The notes below the pieces were generated by a model, which searched no databases, was not told where the DNA came from, and saw only the letters and a program-made list of their open reading frames with translations. From contig JAFWXT010000079.1 in the NCBI GenBank assembly GCA_017522945.1, positions 1 through 63,163 of the forward strand: a stretch of DNA of 63,163 nucleotides. The letters are read 5' to 3'. This DNA is from Clostridia bacterium. Its GTDB lineage: Bacteria > Bacillota > Clostridia > Christensenellales > Borkfalkiaceae. Made by a program: the position numbers and the translations under genes. Shown piece after piece: positions 1 through 8,977 of this stretch (the stretch's first letter is position 1; every line of letters begins with the position of its first letter).

Positions 1-592
1 ATGCATAATAACCAATAAAGCCGTTAGAAAGATCGCCTTTTGCTACTGTAATATATGGCGAGTTATTTATTACTTCAACAAGTTTATAACAATCAAAAAA
101 CGCATAAGAACCAATTGAGGTTACGCTATTACCAATTACAACTGAAGTTAACCCACTGCAACCATTAAACGCACCAGAACCAATTGAAGTTACACTATCG
201 GGTATTACAACCAAAGTTAAACTACCGCAAACACCAAACGCCCGCTCCCCAATTAAAGTTACGCTATTTGGTATTTCAATTGAAGTTAAACTGCTGCAAC
301 CACTAAACGCATAAGAACCAATTGAAGTTACTGCTTTTTTATTATAAATGGCAGGAATTTTTATATTCGAAGGTAAATTATTAGCGTTTTTTACTGTTAT
401 TTCATAAGTGCCATCCCTTAACAAAGTAAAACTAAAACACTCGGTTGATGTTTCACCGCAATTAACACATTCTAAATTAACATAGTTATGTATATGGGGT
501 GATGAATTATTGCACGCCGTTAAACCAAAAACTAATAGGCATATAGCACCCAAACACGCCAATATTAAAATCGTTTTTCTACTATTTTTCAC
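1..592 (-). CDS. LRR (BspA-type, LRR_5) surface lipoprotein, C-terminus beyond window
   Basis: The gene reads leftwards off the window edge, so only 197 codons are seen. I chose the GTG at 590-592 because a GGAGGTG ribosome binding site lies 5-9 bases upstream and the next residues form a lipoprotein signal peptide: charged N-terminus, hydrophobic stretch, lipobox LTAC with Cys about residue 27. After a linker with a CVNCGE motif, LRR_5 units of the pattern YAFSGCSSLTSIEIPNSVTSIG follow at about 23-residue spacing. Such proteins are exported, lipid-anchored and thought to bind host or environmental ligands; that role is family knowledge. The opening of the mature domain (FTLL.DGTY) matches the LRR lipoprotein at 40404-42008. 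The gene has its own promoter and attenuator-like leader, shared with three other genes in the window. Confidence 0.9.
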   Translation of the reverse strand, partial: MKNSRKTILILACLGAICLLVFGLTACNNSSPHIHNYVNLECVNCGETSTECFSFTLLRDGTYEITVKNANNLPSNIKIPAIYNKKAVTSIGSYAFSGCSSLTSIEIPNSVTLIGERAFGVCGSLTLVVIPDSVTSIGSGAFNGCSGLTSVVIGNSVTSIGSYAFFDCYKLVEVINNSPYITVAKGDLSNGFIGYYA

Positions 593-806
593 AATTTCAC
601 CTCCACTATTTTTTTGCACAAAAAGTGCCGTGCGCAAAGGCAATCGACACCCAGTCAAAGTGACTTTTGCTTTGCTACGACACACCTATTACCAATCTAA
701 AAAATTTACATAACGCCACAAGTTATACTTATAAAAAGCGCATTTTACTAAAAAATATTAAGTTATGCCGTAAGTTTATTTTAGCACTTTCACCTATTTA
801 AGTCAA
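593..806 (-). promoter_or_regulatory. Promoter and structured attenuator leader, copy 1 of 4
   Basis: Minus-strand promoter TTGACT (801-806), 17-bp spacer, TAAAAT (778-783). Transcription should start near 771. The RNA opens with TACGGC, which pairs with GTCGTA further on; the other copies have TGCGAC/GTCGCA here, so one pair differs in a compensating way (G-C to A-U). A hairpin at 625-650 (GTGTCGATTGC with GCGCACGGCAC, read on the minus strand), followed by TTTTT, sits just before the GTG start and looks like an intrinsic terminator. The upstream segment GTGTCGTAGCAAAG can pair with the 3' half of that hairpin as an antiterminator. This copy is the most diverged: the central apical hairpin of copies 2-4 is not clear here. 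Confidence 0.7.
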
Positions 807-830
807 GGGTTTTATATTCGATATAAAATG

Positions 831-1748
831 TTAAAAAAGTGGGGTGGAAAAGTAACGTTCTGCGCCGTCGGGTAATATAGTTAAAACCTTTTTTCCATTG
901 CCAAGTTCTTTAGAAAGCTTAATTGCACCGTAAATATTGCTACCACTGCTAATACCGCAAGCAACACCTTCTTCTTTTGCCAATTTTTTAGCGTAAAATA
1001 GGGCTTGTTTATCACTTACCATGCAAATTTTATTATAAATATTTAAGTTTAAAATTGGGGGAATAATGCCGTCGCCTATACCCATTTGAATATGTGACGT
1101 TACCTTTTTACCCGATAAAATTGCCCCTTTTTCTGGCTCGATTGCCCATATTAAAGTGTTTTCGTTTAATTCTTTTAACCTATTTCCTATACCCGTTAAA
1201 GTTCCGCCTGTGCCAATGCCAGCGCAAAAACCGTCAACTGCGCCTAAATCTTTTATAATTTCATTAGCGGTGTTTTTATAATGGGCTAACAAATTGTTTT
1301 GGTTTGCAAATTGATTGCAAAAATAATAATTTTTTTCACGCGCTATTAGCTTAGCCCTTTGAATGCACTCATTTATAGCCTTGCCTATATCGTTATTATC
1401 TTCAATTAAAACAACGGTTGCACCATAAAGCTCCATTAATTTTTTTCGCTCGCTACTTACCGAATTTGGCATTACTAGCACGCATTTTAGCCCAAGTTTA
1501 GCCGAAACCATTGCAAGCCCTATACCTTGATTACCGCTAGTTGCTTCAACTACTCCGCCACCGCTTGTTATTTCGCCATTTTTTAACGCCTTGATTACCA
1601 TTTCATAAGCCGTGCGTGATTTTATCGAGCCACCCGCGTTTAAAAACTCGGCTTTAGCGTAAATATCCGCGCCACCCTGTGGCTTAATTTTATCAAGTTT
1701 TATAATAGGCGTACTGCCTATCGCTTGCAAAATACTATTAAATACCAT
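831..1748 (-). CDS. cysK: Cysteine synthase family PLP enzyme (O-acetylserine sulfhydrylase type)
   Basis: A fold-type II PLP enzyme of 305 residues, the usual CysK/CysM length. It would make cysteine from O-acetylserine and sulfide in the cytoplasm. Visible motifs are TPIIKLDKI near the N-terminus, the Schiff-base lysine in GGSIKSRTA (about residue 43), the substrate loop EATSGNQG (about 69-76), the phosphate-binding GTGGTLTGIG (about 179) and CGISSGSNIYGA near the C-terminus. The lysine motif reads GSIKSR rather than the commoner GSVKDR, so a related beta-replacement enzyme is possible. It stands alone: the next minus-strand gene downstream has its own promoter. Confidence 0.85.
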   Translation of the reverse strand: MVFNSILQAIGSTPIIKLDKIKPQGGADIYAKAEFLNAGGSIKSRTAYEMVIKALKNGEITSGGGVVEATSGNQGIGLAMVSAKLGLKCVLVMPNSVSSERKKLMELYGATVVLIEDNNDIGKAINECIQRAKLIAREKNYYFCNQFANQNNLLAHYKNTANEIIKDLGAVDGFCAGIGTGGTLTGIGNRLKELNENTLIWAIEPEKGAILSGKKVTSHIQMGIGDGIIPPILNLNIYNKICMVSDKQALFYAKKLAKEEGVACGISSGSNIYGAIKLSKELGNGKKVLTILPDGAERYFSTPLF

Positions 1749-1838
1749 AACTTTTATCCTAATAATTTATATGAAACTACAAATAGCTTTGTTAACCTTT
1801 TGGGTATAATTTTTTAAGCTTTAGGCAAAAACTAAAGT

Positions 1839-2081
1839 ATGATTAAAACGAATAAAAGCTTGCAAGACGCAAAAAATTACGTAACAAAATTAAAAGGTAA
1901 AGAAATAGAAGTTTTAGTGAATTTAGGCAGAAATAAAAGAGCGCGCTATTGTGGCACGCTCTCGGAAATATATCCTGCACTATTTACTATAACACCCCAA
2001 TCGAACGTTTTGGTAAAAACAAGTTTTTCTTATTCCGAACTTTTATGCGGTGGGGTTAAAATCCGCTTAAAAGAGAGTTAA
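1839..2081 (+). CDS. veg: Veg-family protein
   Basis: Eighty residues, the usual Veg size. The middle (KGKEIEVLVNLGRNKRARYCGTLSEIYPALF) follows the Veg pattern of a basic GRNK segment, then a G-x-L-x-E-x-YP-x-x-F motif and a SYSYSELL-like stretch near the end. Veg is a small conserved Firmicutes protein; in Bacillus it stimulates biofilm genes, and the molecular role is unsettled. It starts 90 bp from the divergent cysK gene. No strong Shine-Dalgarno is visible before the ATG, so the start is chosen because it is the first ATG of a complete family-length reading frame. Confidence 0.8.
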   Translation: MIKTNKSLQDAKNYVTKLKGKEIEVLVNLGRNKRARYCGTLSEIYPALFTITPQSNVLVKTSFSYSELLCGGVKIRLKES

Positions 2082-2159
2082 ACTGCCCTTTTTAAGCTTA
2101 AAAACTATATTTTTAAAAGGTTGTTAGCTTAAAATTAAGCATTAAAAGAACTTTAAACT

Positions 2160-3443
2160 CTAATTGATACTTTCAACGCTACCTATAAATAAAGGCAAAT
2201 AATGATGTGTATCAACTATCATATAAACGAAAGGACGGTTTAGATAAACGTATTTAATTTCTTCATCTGGACCTGAAGAAGTTGCCTTATTCATTTCAAT
2301 AACGGTAATTGCACCCGCCTTCGTACCCCTTTCAGCAACCGAAATATGCGTTTTATGTAAAACTTTATTTATATAAATATTTTCGCCTTTATCGTTTTCA
2401 ATAACCCCAAGGTTTGAAAAATCGGCAAAAGAGGGGTTAAAAGCATCTTGCATACCCATATTTTTAAGTATTTGATTAAGAACTATTTGATATTCGTATT
2501 CAAATTTAGGTATTTGCGCAATAGTGGTGCAGGTACGCCTTGCTTCGCCAGAACAAATAGCTGCAAGCTCACCGTAACTAAACTCGTTAACAAATTCGCT
2601 AATGGTTACCCCTTCGTTTGGCAAAAGGGCTACGAACGCGTATTTCGACTGGTTGTATTTTTTAACAAGCCCAGTTGAATGCTCGGTTTGAAGGTATTCA
2701 TATTCGGTTGAATGCATTATTTTTACTTTTTGCTTTTCGCCTAAAGAAGTTGTAAACTCGCCGTCATTAACCCGATTTCTCGCGTATATCGACAACCACT
2801 CCGCATCGAATAATAGCGCGTTTATAATATAAGCGATGGTATCCTTTTCAATTTGCTCGATAAGCTTTTCAATCATTCCGTCGGTGTTGTTATACGCCCA
2901 GTTGTTTATATCTCTCACCGTTTGATTATCAAAATCGGTTTTATAAACTTGTGCGCCGTAATAGTTGGCGTTGGTTTGTAAAAAGCTTTGTTTTACTTTA
3001 AACTCTTTTGAATTTCTTAGCCATATTGAGTTTGCCACTTTTACCTTGTATTTTTCGCCGTTTGGAAGATTATTATTAACGTAATTATACAAATATTCGT
3101 TTAAACTTTCAATAGGTAAATTACCGCCCAATACCCTTTGCATTTGCTCGCGAGTATTAGCGTTTGCGCCGTTTGTTGCCATTGCTAAAGCAACCGAAAT
3201 GGATAGTGGCGAAATTAAGGTATTCTTTCCGCCGTCAACGCTAATTACTTGCTTAAAAAGTTCAAGCGACAAAGCAGTTTGTGCGCCTATAAACTCGTTA
3301 TCAAGCCTTTTGTCTTCAACGTGAGTTGCTTTAACACCGTCCATTAAGTTCTCGGCTTTAACCTTTTTTACGCACGATATTAAGTTAAAACAAATAACGG
3401 CAAGCAAAAAAATACTTGTTATAGAAAATAATTTCTTTTTCAT
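2160..3443 (-). CDS. Serpin-family lipoprotein (serine/cysteine protease inhibitor)
   Basis: Complete serpin of 427 residues with a lipoprotein signal peptide (lipobox LISC, Cys about residue 24), so it should be anchored outside the cell. Serpin landmarks include ISPLSISVALAMATNGANANT near residue 80, NALLFDAEW, and the C-terminal RPFVYMIVD...PLFIGSV. The reactive-centre hinge reads ERGTKAGAIT, with the small residues typical of inhibitory serpins; the scissile bond lies in the following EMNKATSSGPDEE stretch and cannot be fixed by eye. Bacterial serpins often blunt host or competitor proteases, which is inference here. The gene is single, with a consensus promoter, an RBS of GGGGGG before the ATG and a TAG stop. 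Confidence 0.93.
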   Translation of the reverse strand: MKKKLFSITSIFLLAVICFNLISCVKKVKAENLMDGVKATHVEDKRLDNEFIGAQTALSLELFKQVISVDGGKNTLISPLSISVALAMATNGANANTREQMQRVLGGNLPIESLNEYLYNYVNNNLPNGEKYKVKVANSIWLRNSKEFKVKQSFLQTNANYYGAQVYKTDFDNQTVRDINNWAYNNTDGMIEKLIEQIEKDTIAYIINALLFDAEWLSIYARNRVNDGEFTTSLGEKQKVKIMHSTEYEYLQTEHSTGLVKKYNQSKYAFVALLPNEGVTISEFVNEFSYGELAAICSGEARRTCTTIAQIPKFEYEYQIVLNQILKNMGMQDAFNPSFADFSNLGVIENDKGENIYINKVLHKTHISVAERGTKAGAITVIEMNKATSSGPDEEIKYVYLNRPFVYMIVDTHHYLPLFIGSVESIN

Positions 3444-3480
3444 TTTTTACCCCCCATATTTCACACCATTTTATAATTAT

Positions 3481-3509
3481 ATTATAACACGGAATATTAT
3501 AACTGTCAA
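3481..3509 (-). promoter_or_regulatory. Promoter of the serpin gene
   Basis: Minus strand: perfect TTGACA (3504-3509), 17-bp spacer, perfect TATAAT (3481-3486), 38 bp upstream of the serpin ATG. Confidence 0.85.
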
Positions 3510-3534
3510 CACCTATATACGGGAAGCGAGATAT

Positions 3535-5385
3535 CTAATCTCTTAGATATTCTCGCGCTTTTTCTATGCTGGTAAAGCTTTTATATCGACAAGGAGTTCC
3601 ACTTGCGTTTAAACTTGCAATAATATCGGTTGCCATTTCCCAACTATTAGTAATAATTAAATCGGTTGGATGCTTTATTGCGTAATATTTAAATTTTGGC
3701 TTATCTTTATCAAAGCAGTTTCTTATTTTTAGCTTTGAATACACCTGCTTTTGCTCTTCGGCTTTTTGCTTTTCGCTAATGGCTTTTTTGCGCATATAAA
3801 ATAGGTTTTCCTTTTTTAAATTTCTAACGTTAAGTGCGCTTATAACTTGATTAGCGTCACCTTTCGATATAAAATTACGGCTATTTAGTCTATCCCATTC
3901 GTCCTTTGAAAGCTTTGATTGAATGTACTTTAGTTGAGTGTCGGTTGCCTTTTCGTACTGCCAATTATAATATTCGGTTAAATCCCAAAGTTTGCGCTCG
4001 TCTTGGTAATCACGGCTAAAAAGTGCAAAGCAATAATCAAGTGCCGATTGTAAGTTCATTTCTTGCGATTCACTATAAACGAAATCTCCCTTATCTTCTT
4101 TATAATAATATCGCATAACAACCGTTTTACCAAGCTCGTTTATTGCCTTTATACCAACCCTATCACCACACGCAAACTGATAAACCAAATCACCGTTGCT
4201 CTTTTTTACCCAGTTAATGCGCCTTGTAAATACCCTTTGCTCGCTTGCAAACGAATTAACCGCCTGAACGTTAAATAGCCAACTTTCAACGCAGTCGCCC
4301 GCTTTTTCAACGATTAAAGGCATTTCGGTAAGCATACCTTCTATTTTATTCCGTCTATATTCGGGAACTTCTTTTAAATCAAGCCCCATAAGCGTAGGCG
4401 CGGTGCAAATATCAAGTTTGCCTGTAACACCAACGCAGTCGATTAAAGTAAGATATTCTTTACCTTCGTACTGGCGAAGCCCCCTGCCAACCATTTGAGT
4501 ATAAAGCGAAGCGTTTTGGGTTGGTCGCGCAATAATTATAGTTTCAATTAAAGGAATATCCGTGCCCTCGGTAAAAATCATACAGTTTACTATGCACGGA
4601 ATTTTTCTTGCAGTAAAGTCGGCTATAATTTTTTCACGGTTTTGAGTTTTTTGGCTAACCACAACCGCACCGGGAATGGCATTTGCTATATTGGTAGCAT
4701 GCTCTACCGAAGTTGCAAATATAAGGGTTTGACCTTTTGCATAGCGCGAATAAATTTGCGCAATTTCTTGGTTTGATTTTTGATTATTTACCGCTTTATC
4801 AAGTTCGTTAACGGCAAAATCGCCCATTCTCGTTTTTACCGAACGAAGGTCGTAAGAAACGTTAACCCTAATACAGCGAATATCCGTTAAATATCCGTTT
4901 TTTATCCCCCACTTTAAATCGCGTTGAAAAATAATAGACTGATAAACGTCATCAAGCCTAACTTTATCACCACGGTTTGGTGTTGCTGTAAAGCCAATAT
5001 GCAATCGGGGCTTAAAATGCGAATATATCTTTTTATAACTTGGTGCGGCTGAATGATGCGCTTCGTCGGTAATAATTAAATCAAACTCGGTTGGCGAAAA
5101 TTTATCAAGCCTACGAATAAGCGATTGCACGCTTGCCGAAACTACTTCTTCACCGCTTGAAGTTAAGCTACCCTGCTCGATACCGCAAGGGCAATCATAA
5201 TATTTTATAGGCTGACGAACAAGTTCTTCTCTATGCGATAAAATTAGCACCTTACCACGCCTTTTTATATGCGAAAAAACAACGGTTTTTCCAAGCCCCG
5301 TTGCCATCGATACAAGCGCAGATCCGCTTTTCATATTATTGATTGCATTAACGCAATCTTGCTGGTAAGGTCGTAATTTTATCAT
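3535..5385 (-). CDS. Superfamily 2 DEAD/DEAH helicase (SSL2/RES-like)
   Basis: A 616-residue SF2 helicase. The N-terminus has a Q-like motif (LRPYQQDCV), then Walker A GLGKTVVF (about residue 31), Walker B/motif II DEAHHS (about 107), motif III GFTATPNR (about 133), and in the second RecA domain the motif VI region MVGRGLRQY (about 298). The remaining ~300 residues contain a charged helical stretch but no domain I recognise. Such proteins use ATP to translocate on nucleic acid; the substrate is not indicated. It follows the MazG-like gene by 6 bp and is surely co-transcribed. It ends in TAG, which shows UAG is used as a normal stop in this genome. Confidence 0.85.
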   Translation of the reverse strand: MIKLRPYQQDCVNAINNMKSGSALVSMATGLGKTVVFSHIKRRGKVLILSHREELVRQPIKYYDCPCGIEQGSLTSSGEEVVSASVQSLIRRLDKFSPTEFDLIITDEAHHSAAPSYKKIYSHFKPRLHIGFTATPNRGDKVRLDDVYQSIIFQRDLKWGIKNGYLTDIRCIRVNVSYDLRSVKTRMGDFAVNELDKAVNNQKSNQEIAQIYSRYAKGQTLIFATSVEHATNIANAIPGAVVVSQKTQNREKIIADFTARKIPCIVNCMIFTEGTDIPLIETIIIARPTQNASLYTQMVGRGLRQYEGKEYLTLIDCVGVTGKLDICTAPTLMGLDLKEVPEYRRNKIEGMLTEMPLIVEKAGDCVESWLFNVQAVNSFASEQRVFTRRINWVKKSNGDLVYQFACGDRVGIKAINELGKTVVMRYYYKEDKGDFVYSESQEMNLQSALDYCFALFSRDYQDERKLWDLTEYYNWQYEKATDTQLKYIQSKLSKDEWDRLNSRNFISKGDANQVISALNVRNLKKENLFYMRKKAISEKQKAEEQKQVYSKLKIRNCFDKDKPKFKYYAIKHPTDLIITNSWEMATDIIASLNASGTPCRYKSFTSIEKAREYLRD

Positions 5386-5391
5386 TGATTT

Positions 5392-5712
5392 TTAGCCCTG
5401 TTCAATAACTTCTTTTAATAAAATCTTTTTATCAAACGCACCGCGCTCTTCATTCTTCTTAAGGCGCGTTTTTTTAATATCTTCAAGCGAATAGCCCTTT
5501 ACTTTTGCAATAGCGTGCAAAACTTCTAATAAATCACAAAGTTCTTCTAAAGAATATCCTTCGCGAAACTCTGTAAGCTCTTCGTTTATCTTTTCATCAA
5601 GCTTTTGAAGATATTCGCTATCGTTTAACATATTGATAACGCACTTATTGCCCGACTTTTCAATAATTTCGGGGATTTTATCGCGCACTAATTTGTTATA
5701 GGTTTTTACCAT
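5392..5712 (-). CDS. MazG-like NTP pyrophosphohydrolase
   Basis: A 106-residue all-alpha NTP-PPase of the small family often labelled phosphoribosyl-ATP pyrophosphohydrolase. It begins TYNKLVRDKIPEIIEKSG, the signature N-terminus, and carries the metal-binding EELTEFREG followed by ELCDLLEVLHAI. It probably hydrolyses non-canonical or excess nucleoside triphosphates (house-cleaning); the exact substrate is not readable. First gene of a two-gene operon with the SF2 helicase, under a consensus promoter. Confidence 0.85.
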   Translation of the reverse strand: MVKTYNKLVRDKIPEIIEKSGNKCVINMLNDSEYLQKLDEKINEELTEFREGYSLEELCDLLEVLHAIAKVKGYSLEDIKKTRLKKNEERGAFDKKILLKEVIEQG

Positions 5713-5742
5713 AATTTTTCTCGCTTTAAACTTAATAATTTT

Positions 5743-5771
5743 ATTATACTAAATTACATAAAATTTGTCAA
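5743..5771 (-). promoter_or_regulatory. Promoter of the MazG-like/helicase operon
   Basis: Minus strand: TTGACA (5766-5771), 17-bp spacer, TATAAT (5743-5748), about 30 bp before the ATG at 5712. Confidence 0.85.
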
Positions 5772-5774
5772 TAC

Positions 5775-5802
5775 AAAAGCCGTGAGAAAAATCACGGCTT
5801 TA
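5775..5802 (-). terminator. Rho-independent terminator after the permease gene
   Basis: Perfect 10-bp stem AAAGCCGTGA/TCACGGCTTT with a 6-nt loop, followed on the minus strand by a TTTTGTATT tract. It closes the permease transcript just before the next promoter. Confidence 0.85.
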
Positions 5803-5859
5803 ACTGTTTTTATATTTATTTAATCGAGTGCGAAAGAGCAGATATCTATCTATTTAATT

Positions 5860-6963
5860 CTATTTAATTATCAAAACAAAGCTTGTTAAAAGTATTAAAA
5901 ATGCAAAGTTATACACGCTAAATTTACCTATATACGAAGCGCTTTGATTTGGATTGTGTTTAACGTATTCTCTAAAGGTTATAAGACTTGCAAGTGAAGA
6001 AATTAGCGTGCCTACACCGCCGATATTCACACCCCATAAAAGTTCGACGTGGTTGTCGGTAAACTGCGATAAAAGTATTGCGCTTGGCACGTTGCTTATA
6101 AATTGACAAGATATAACGCTAACGAGCAAGGTGCTTTTTTGTAAAAGCTTAGAAAACAATTCTCGCACAAGTGGTATTCTTGCCATATTTCCCGAAAAAA
6201 TAAAGAAGAACACAAAGGTTAAAAGTAGCGGATAATCAACTTCCTTAAGGGCTTTTCTATCAATAAACAATAAAACCAACGGTATAACTATAAGCCCTAT
6301 TACGTACGGTATTGAACGAAATACGATAAGTATTGAAAGAGTAAATAAAATAAGGTAAACGACAGCGCGCTTTGCGTTTAGTTTTTCAGGCTCGTCTTCA
6401 ATAGTTAAGGGCTCGTTTTTAACGAATATCAAACAACAGCCCGTTATTAAAACAACCGCAAAGATGAAAGGTAACGCCATTATACCCATAAACTCAAGCG
6501 TTGGAATATTAAAACTTGAATAAATATAAAGGTTTTGTGGATTACCAAAAGGTGTTAGCATACCTCCAAGGTTTGCCGCGATATTTTGCATTATAAACGT
6601 AAACGCCATATACTGCTTTTTATTTGTTGTTGATAAAACAAAATAGCCAAGCGGTAAAAAGGTTAAAAGCGCCATATCGTTTGCAATAAGCATCGAGCCA
6701 ATAAAAGTTATATAAACCAAGACAAGAATGCACATTTTGGTATTTTTAAAAAGTTTAACTATATTTTTTGCAAGTATGTAAAAGAAGTTTATATTTTTTA
6801 GTGCGCAAACCACCGCAAGAACGCAAAACAAACAAGAAAGTGTTTTAAAATCAAAGTAATTTAAATACTCTTTATCAATCGGTACAAAAAGCACCGTAAT
6901 AAATGCAAGTATCATTGCGATAAACATTACCGCGTTCTTTTTAATAAATAGTTTTGCATTCAT
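5860..6963 (-). CDS. SLC13/ArsB-type anion or Na+-coupled permease
   Basis: A 367-residue polytopic membrane protein with about ten hydrophobic segments. Motifs typical of the ion-transporter superfamily (ArsB/NhaD/DASS) are MLIANDMALLTFLPLG (about 93-108) and LGGMLTPFGNPQNLY (about 133), with a second related half containing QFISNVPSAILLSQF and GGVGTLISSLASL. Substrate unknown: dicarboxylate, arsenite or sodium are all possible. I chose the ATG at 6963 because AAGGAAG lies 9 nt before it; an upstream in-frame ATG at 7014 has no such site. Confidence 0.8.
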   Translation of the reverse strand: MNAKLFIKKNAVMFIAMILAFITVLFVPIDKEYLNYFDFKTLSCLFCVLAVVCALKNINFFYILAKNIVKLFKNTKMCILVLVYITFIGSMLIANDMALLTFLPLGYFVLSTTNKKQYMAFTFIMQNIAANLGGMLTPFGNPQNLYIYSSFNIPTLEFMGIMALPFIFAVVLITGCCLIFVKNEPLTIEDEPEKLNAKRAVVYLILFTLSILIVFRSIPYVIGLIVIPLVLLFIDRKALKEVDYPLLLTFVFFFIFSGNMARIPLVRELFSKLLQKSTLLVSVISCQFISNVPSAILLSQFTDNHVELLWGVNIGGVGTLISSLASLITFREYVKHNPNQSASYIGKFSVYNFAFLILLTSFVLIIK

Positions 6964-7096
6964 AAAATTTAAACTTCCTTTTAGTTTTAACTTTTTTAAA
7001 CCGAACATTTGCAATTATATTACAACTTTTTATTTTTTACAAACGTTTAAAACCCATTTTAAAAAATATTAAAAATATTTTTAATTATTTTTATTT

Positions 7097-8269
7097 TTAA
7101 TTATTTTTTTGCCTATCGCTATTTATATATTCAATTCCGTTTATGGGTTTATAGGTATCGCTTCTTAGTTTTTTAATTTCAACAAGATTGTCACCATCGT
7201 AAATATACAAATATCCTTCACTTTTAAGCCCGTTTTTTGCATCCACGTTTTTTAAGGTTATATCTTCAGTAAAAACCTGCGTCGTTTTAGCAGGAATACT
7301 TTCAATAACCTTTGAAATTAGTTTATATTCATATTTACGTTTTTCGCCGTAAATTGTTGCAATTATATCTTCACCCGTAGCTCTGCATTCTAAATAAATT
7401 GGAAAATCATAAGGGTTTTGAAACCTTAAATCACTAAGCCCATCGCTTACCATTGCGTCGAACGAAGGTTTAACGTAGGAAACGCAAAGGGAATGATTAT
7501 GGCTTTCAATAGGGGTTAATCCAGCAAGCAAAAAGGCGTTATATAGCGTTGACGAAACTTGACAAACTCCACCACCAACACCTTCAACAAAACTACCGTT
7601 TAAAATAACTTTTGCGGGCAAAAAACCGCGTTCTTCACTTCTTTTACCAACTGTTTGGTTAAAAGAAAAAATTTCGCCGGGGTATATTATGATGCCGTTT
7701 AAAAATTTAATGCAAAGCGCGATATTATGCTTTCTCTCAGCAGTTGAATAGCCGTAAAATGTTGAAAACTTAGAACGCAAGCAGGTTTGTTTTTTTAAAT
7801 CTTCTTTAGTAACTAGTGGTTTAACTTGCTCACTTTCAATACAAACTTTATTTTTGCCGGTTAAAAGCGCAATATCAATTTGTTTAAGCAAATTTTTTTT
7901 GTCAATGCATTTACCTATTTTTTCGCTTGTAATTTTAAAGGTTTCACTTTCGTTTGGTAAAAATTCAATAGTTGCGTTTTGAGCAGGCTCTTCAGCGTCT
8001 AAGGCTATTCTATTAACTATATTTTGTTTATCTAAAAGCTGTAATTCACCATTTTTATCGTAATATACTTGCGGGTAAAAATATATATAATTTTTACCAT
8101 CACAAGTTATTTCGAAAGTAAAATTGAAAGCGCTTGCTTTTATTGTTTTAGGCACATAAACTTCCAAAACGCAAACCAGTAATATGAATATTTTTATAGC
8201 CCTTTTTAAACCTTTATTCATACCTTTATTATGACAATAATAAACGATAAATATGTAATTATATTTCAA
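7097..8269 (-). CDS. VanW-family exported protein
   Basis: A 390-residue protein with one N-terminal hydrophobic segment (about 24-44, signal peptide or anchor). The VanW domain is clear at about 165-290: FSTFYGYSTAERKHNI, YPGEIFSFNQTVGKRS, GVGGGVCQVSSTLYNA and LRFQNPYDFPIYL. VanW proteins are common cell-envelope proteins of Gram-positive bacteria; the name comes from a vancomycin-resistance cluster but no resistance function is implied. The start at 8269 has GGGGA seven bases upstream; an inner ATG (residue 17) lacks a spaced RBS. Divergent from ppa. Confidence 0.88.
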   Translation of the reverse strand: MKYNYIFIVYYCHNKGMNKGLKRAIKIFILLVCVLEVYVPKTIKASAFNFTFEITCDGKNYIYFYPQVYYDKNGELQLLDKQNIVNRIALDAEEPAQNATIEFLPNESETFKITSEKIGKCIDKKNLLKQIDIALLTGKNKVCIESEQVKPLVTKEDLKKQTCLRSKFSTFYGYSTAERKHNIALCIKFLNGIIIYPGEIFSFNQTVGKRSEERGFLPAKVILNGSFVEGVGGGVCQVSSTLYNAFLLAGLTPIESHNHSLCVSYVKPSFDAMVSDGLSDLRFQNPYDFPIYLECRATGEDIIATIYGEKRKYEYKLISKVIESIPAKTTQVFTEDITLKNVDAKNGLKSEGYLYIYDGDNLVEIKKLRSDTYKPINGIEYINSDRQKNN

Positions 8270-8316
8270 TCCCCATCGCTCGCCCTATCAAAGTTTTATA
8301 ATCGAATAATTTTATG

Positions 8317-8345
8317 TTGACGGAAAAAGGAAAATATGTTATACT
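8317..8345 (+). promoter_or_regulatory. Promoter of ppa
   Basis: TTGACG (8317-8322), 17-bp spacer, TATACT (8340-8345), 26 bp before the ppa ATG, which has AGGAGG as RBS. Confidence 0.8.
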
Positions 8346-8371
8346 AAAATTCTAATAGTAGGAGGATTGAT

Positions 8372-8908
8372 ATGAGCAATATTTGGCATTCTATCTCACA
8401 AAAACGCATCACTCCTGAAGATTTCGTGTGCGTTATAGAGATTTCAAAGGGTAGCAAAAAGAAATACGAACTTGATAAAGAAACAGGCTATATTATGCTC
8501 GATCGTATTTTATATACTTCAACCCACTACCCTGCAAACTACGGATTTATTCCACGCACATTAGGCGATGACGGCGATCCGCTTGACGTTTTGCTTATTT
8601 GCGCCGAACCGCTTGAACCGCTTACGTTAGTGCGCGCTTATCCTATTGGGGTTATTACTATGATTGACAATAACCGTAACGACGAAAAAGTTATTGCAAT
8701 CCCATTTAACGACCCCAACTATAATATGTATAAGGATATTAGCGAACTACCCGTTCATATCTTTGAAGAAATGCGTCACTTTTTCTCGGTTTATAAAAAC
8801 TTAGAACACACAGAAACGGCTGTTGAGCAAGTACATCCAAGAGAAAACGCAATTAAGGTTATCGAGCAATCAATAGCTGATTACGATAAAACTTTTGGCA
8901 ATAAATAA
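8372..8908 (+). CDS. ppa: Inorganic pyrophosphatase, family I
   Basis: Family I soluble pyrophosphatase, 178 residues (typical length). It hydrolyses pyrophosphate to phosphate in the cytoplasm, driving biosynthetic reactions. Seen: KYELDKETGYIMLDR, HYPANYGFIPRT and the metal-binding signature DDGDPLDVL. AGGAGG RBS with good spacing. The Na/Pi transporter gene follows 69 bp later, so phosphate release and phosphate handling may be co-expressed. Confidence 0.95.
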   Translation: MSNIWHSISQKRITPEDFVCVIEISKGSKKKYELDKETGYIMLDRILYTSTHYPANYGFIPRTLGDDGDPLDVLLICAEPLEPLTLVRAYPIGVITMIDNNRNDEKVIAIPFNDPNYNMYKDISELPVHIFEEMRHFFSVYKNLEHTETAVEQVHPRENAIKVIEQSIADYDKTFGNK

Positions 8909-8977
8909 AATTATTTTTTTAAAAAAAGTCTATATATAAGCCGATTAACTCGATTTTTAACTTAAGAAGGAGAAATT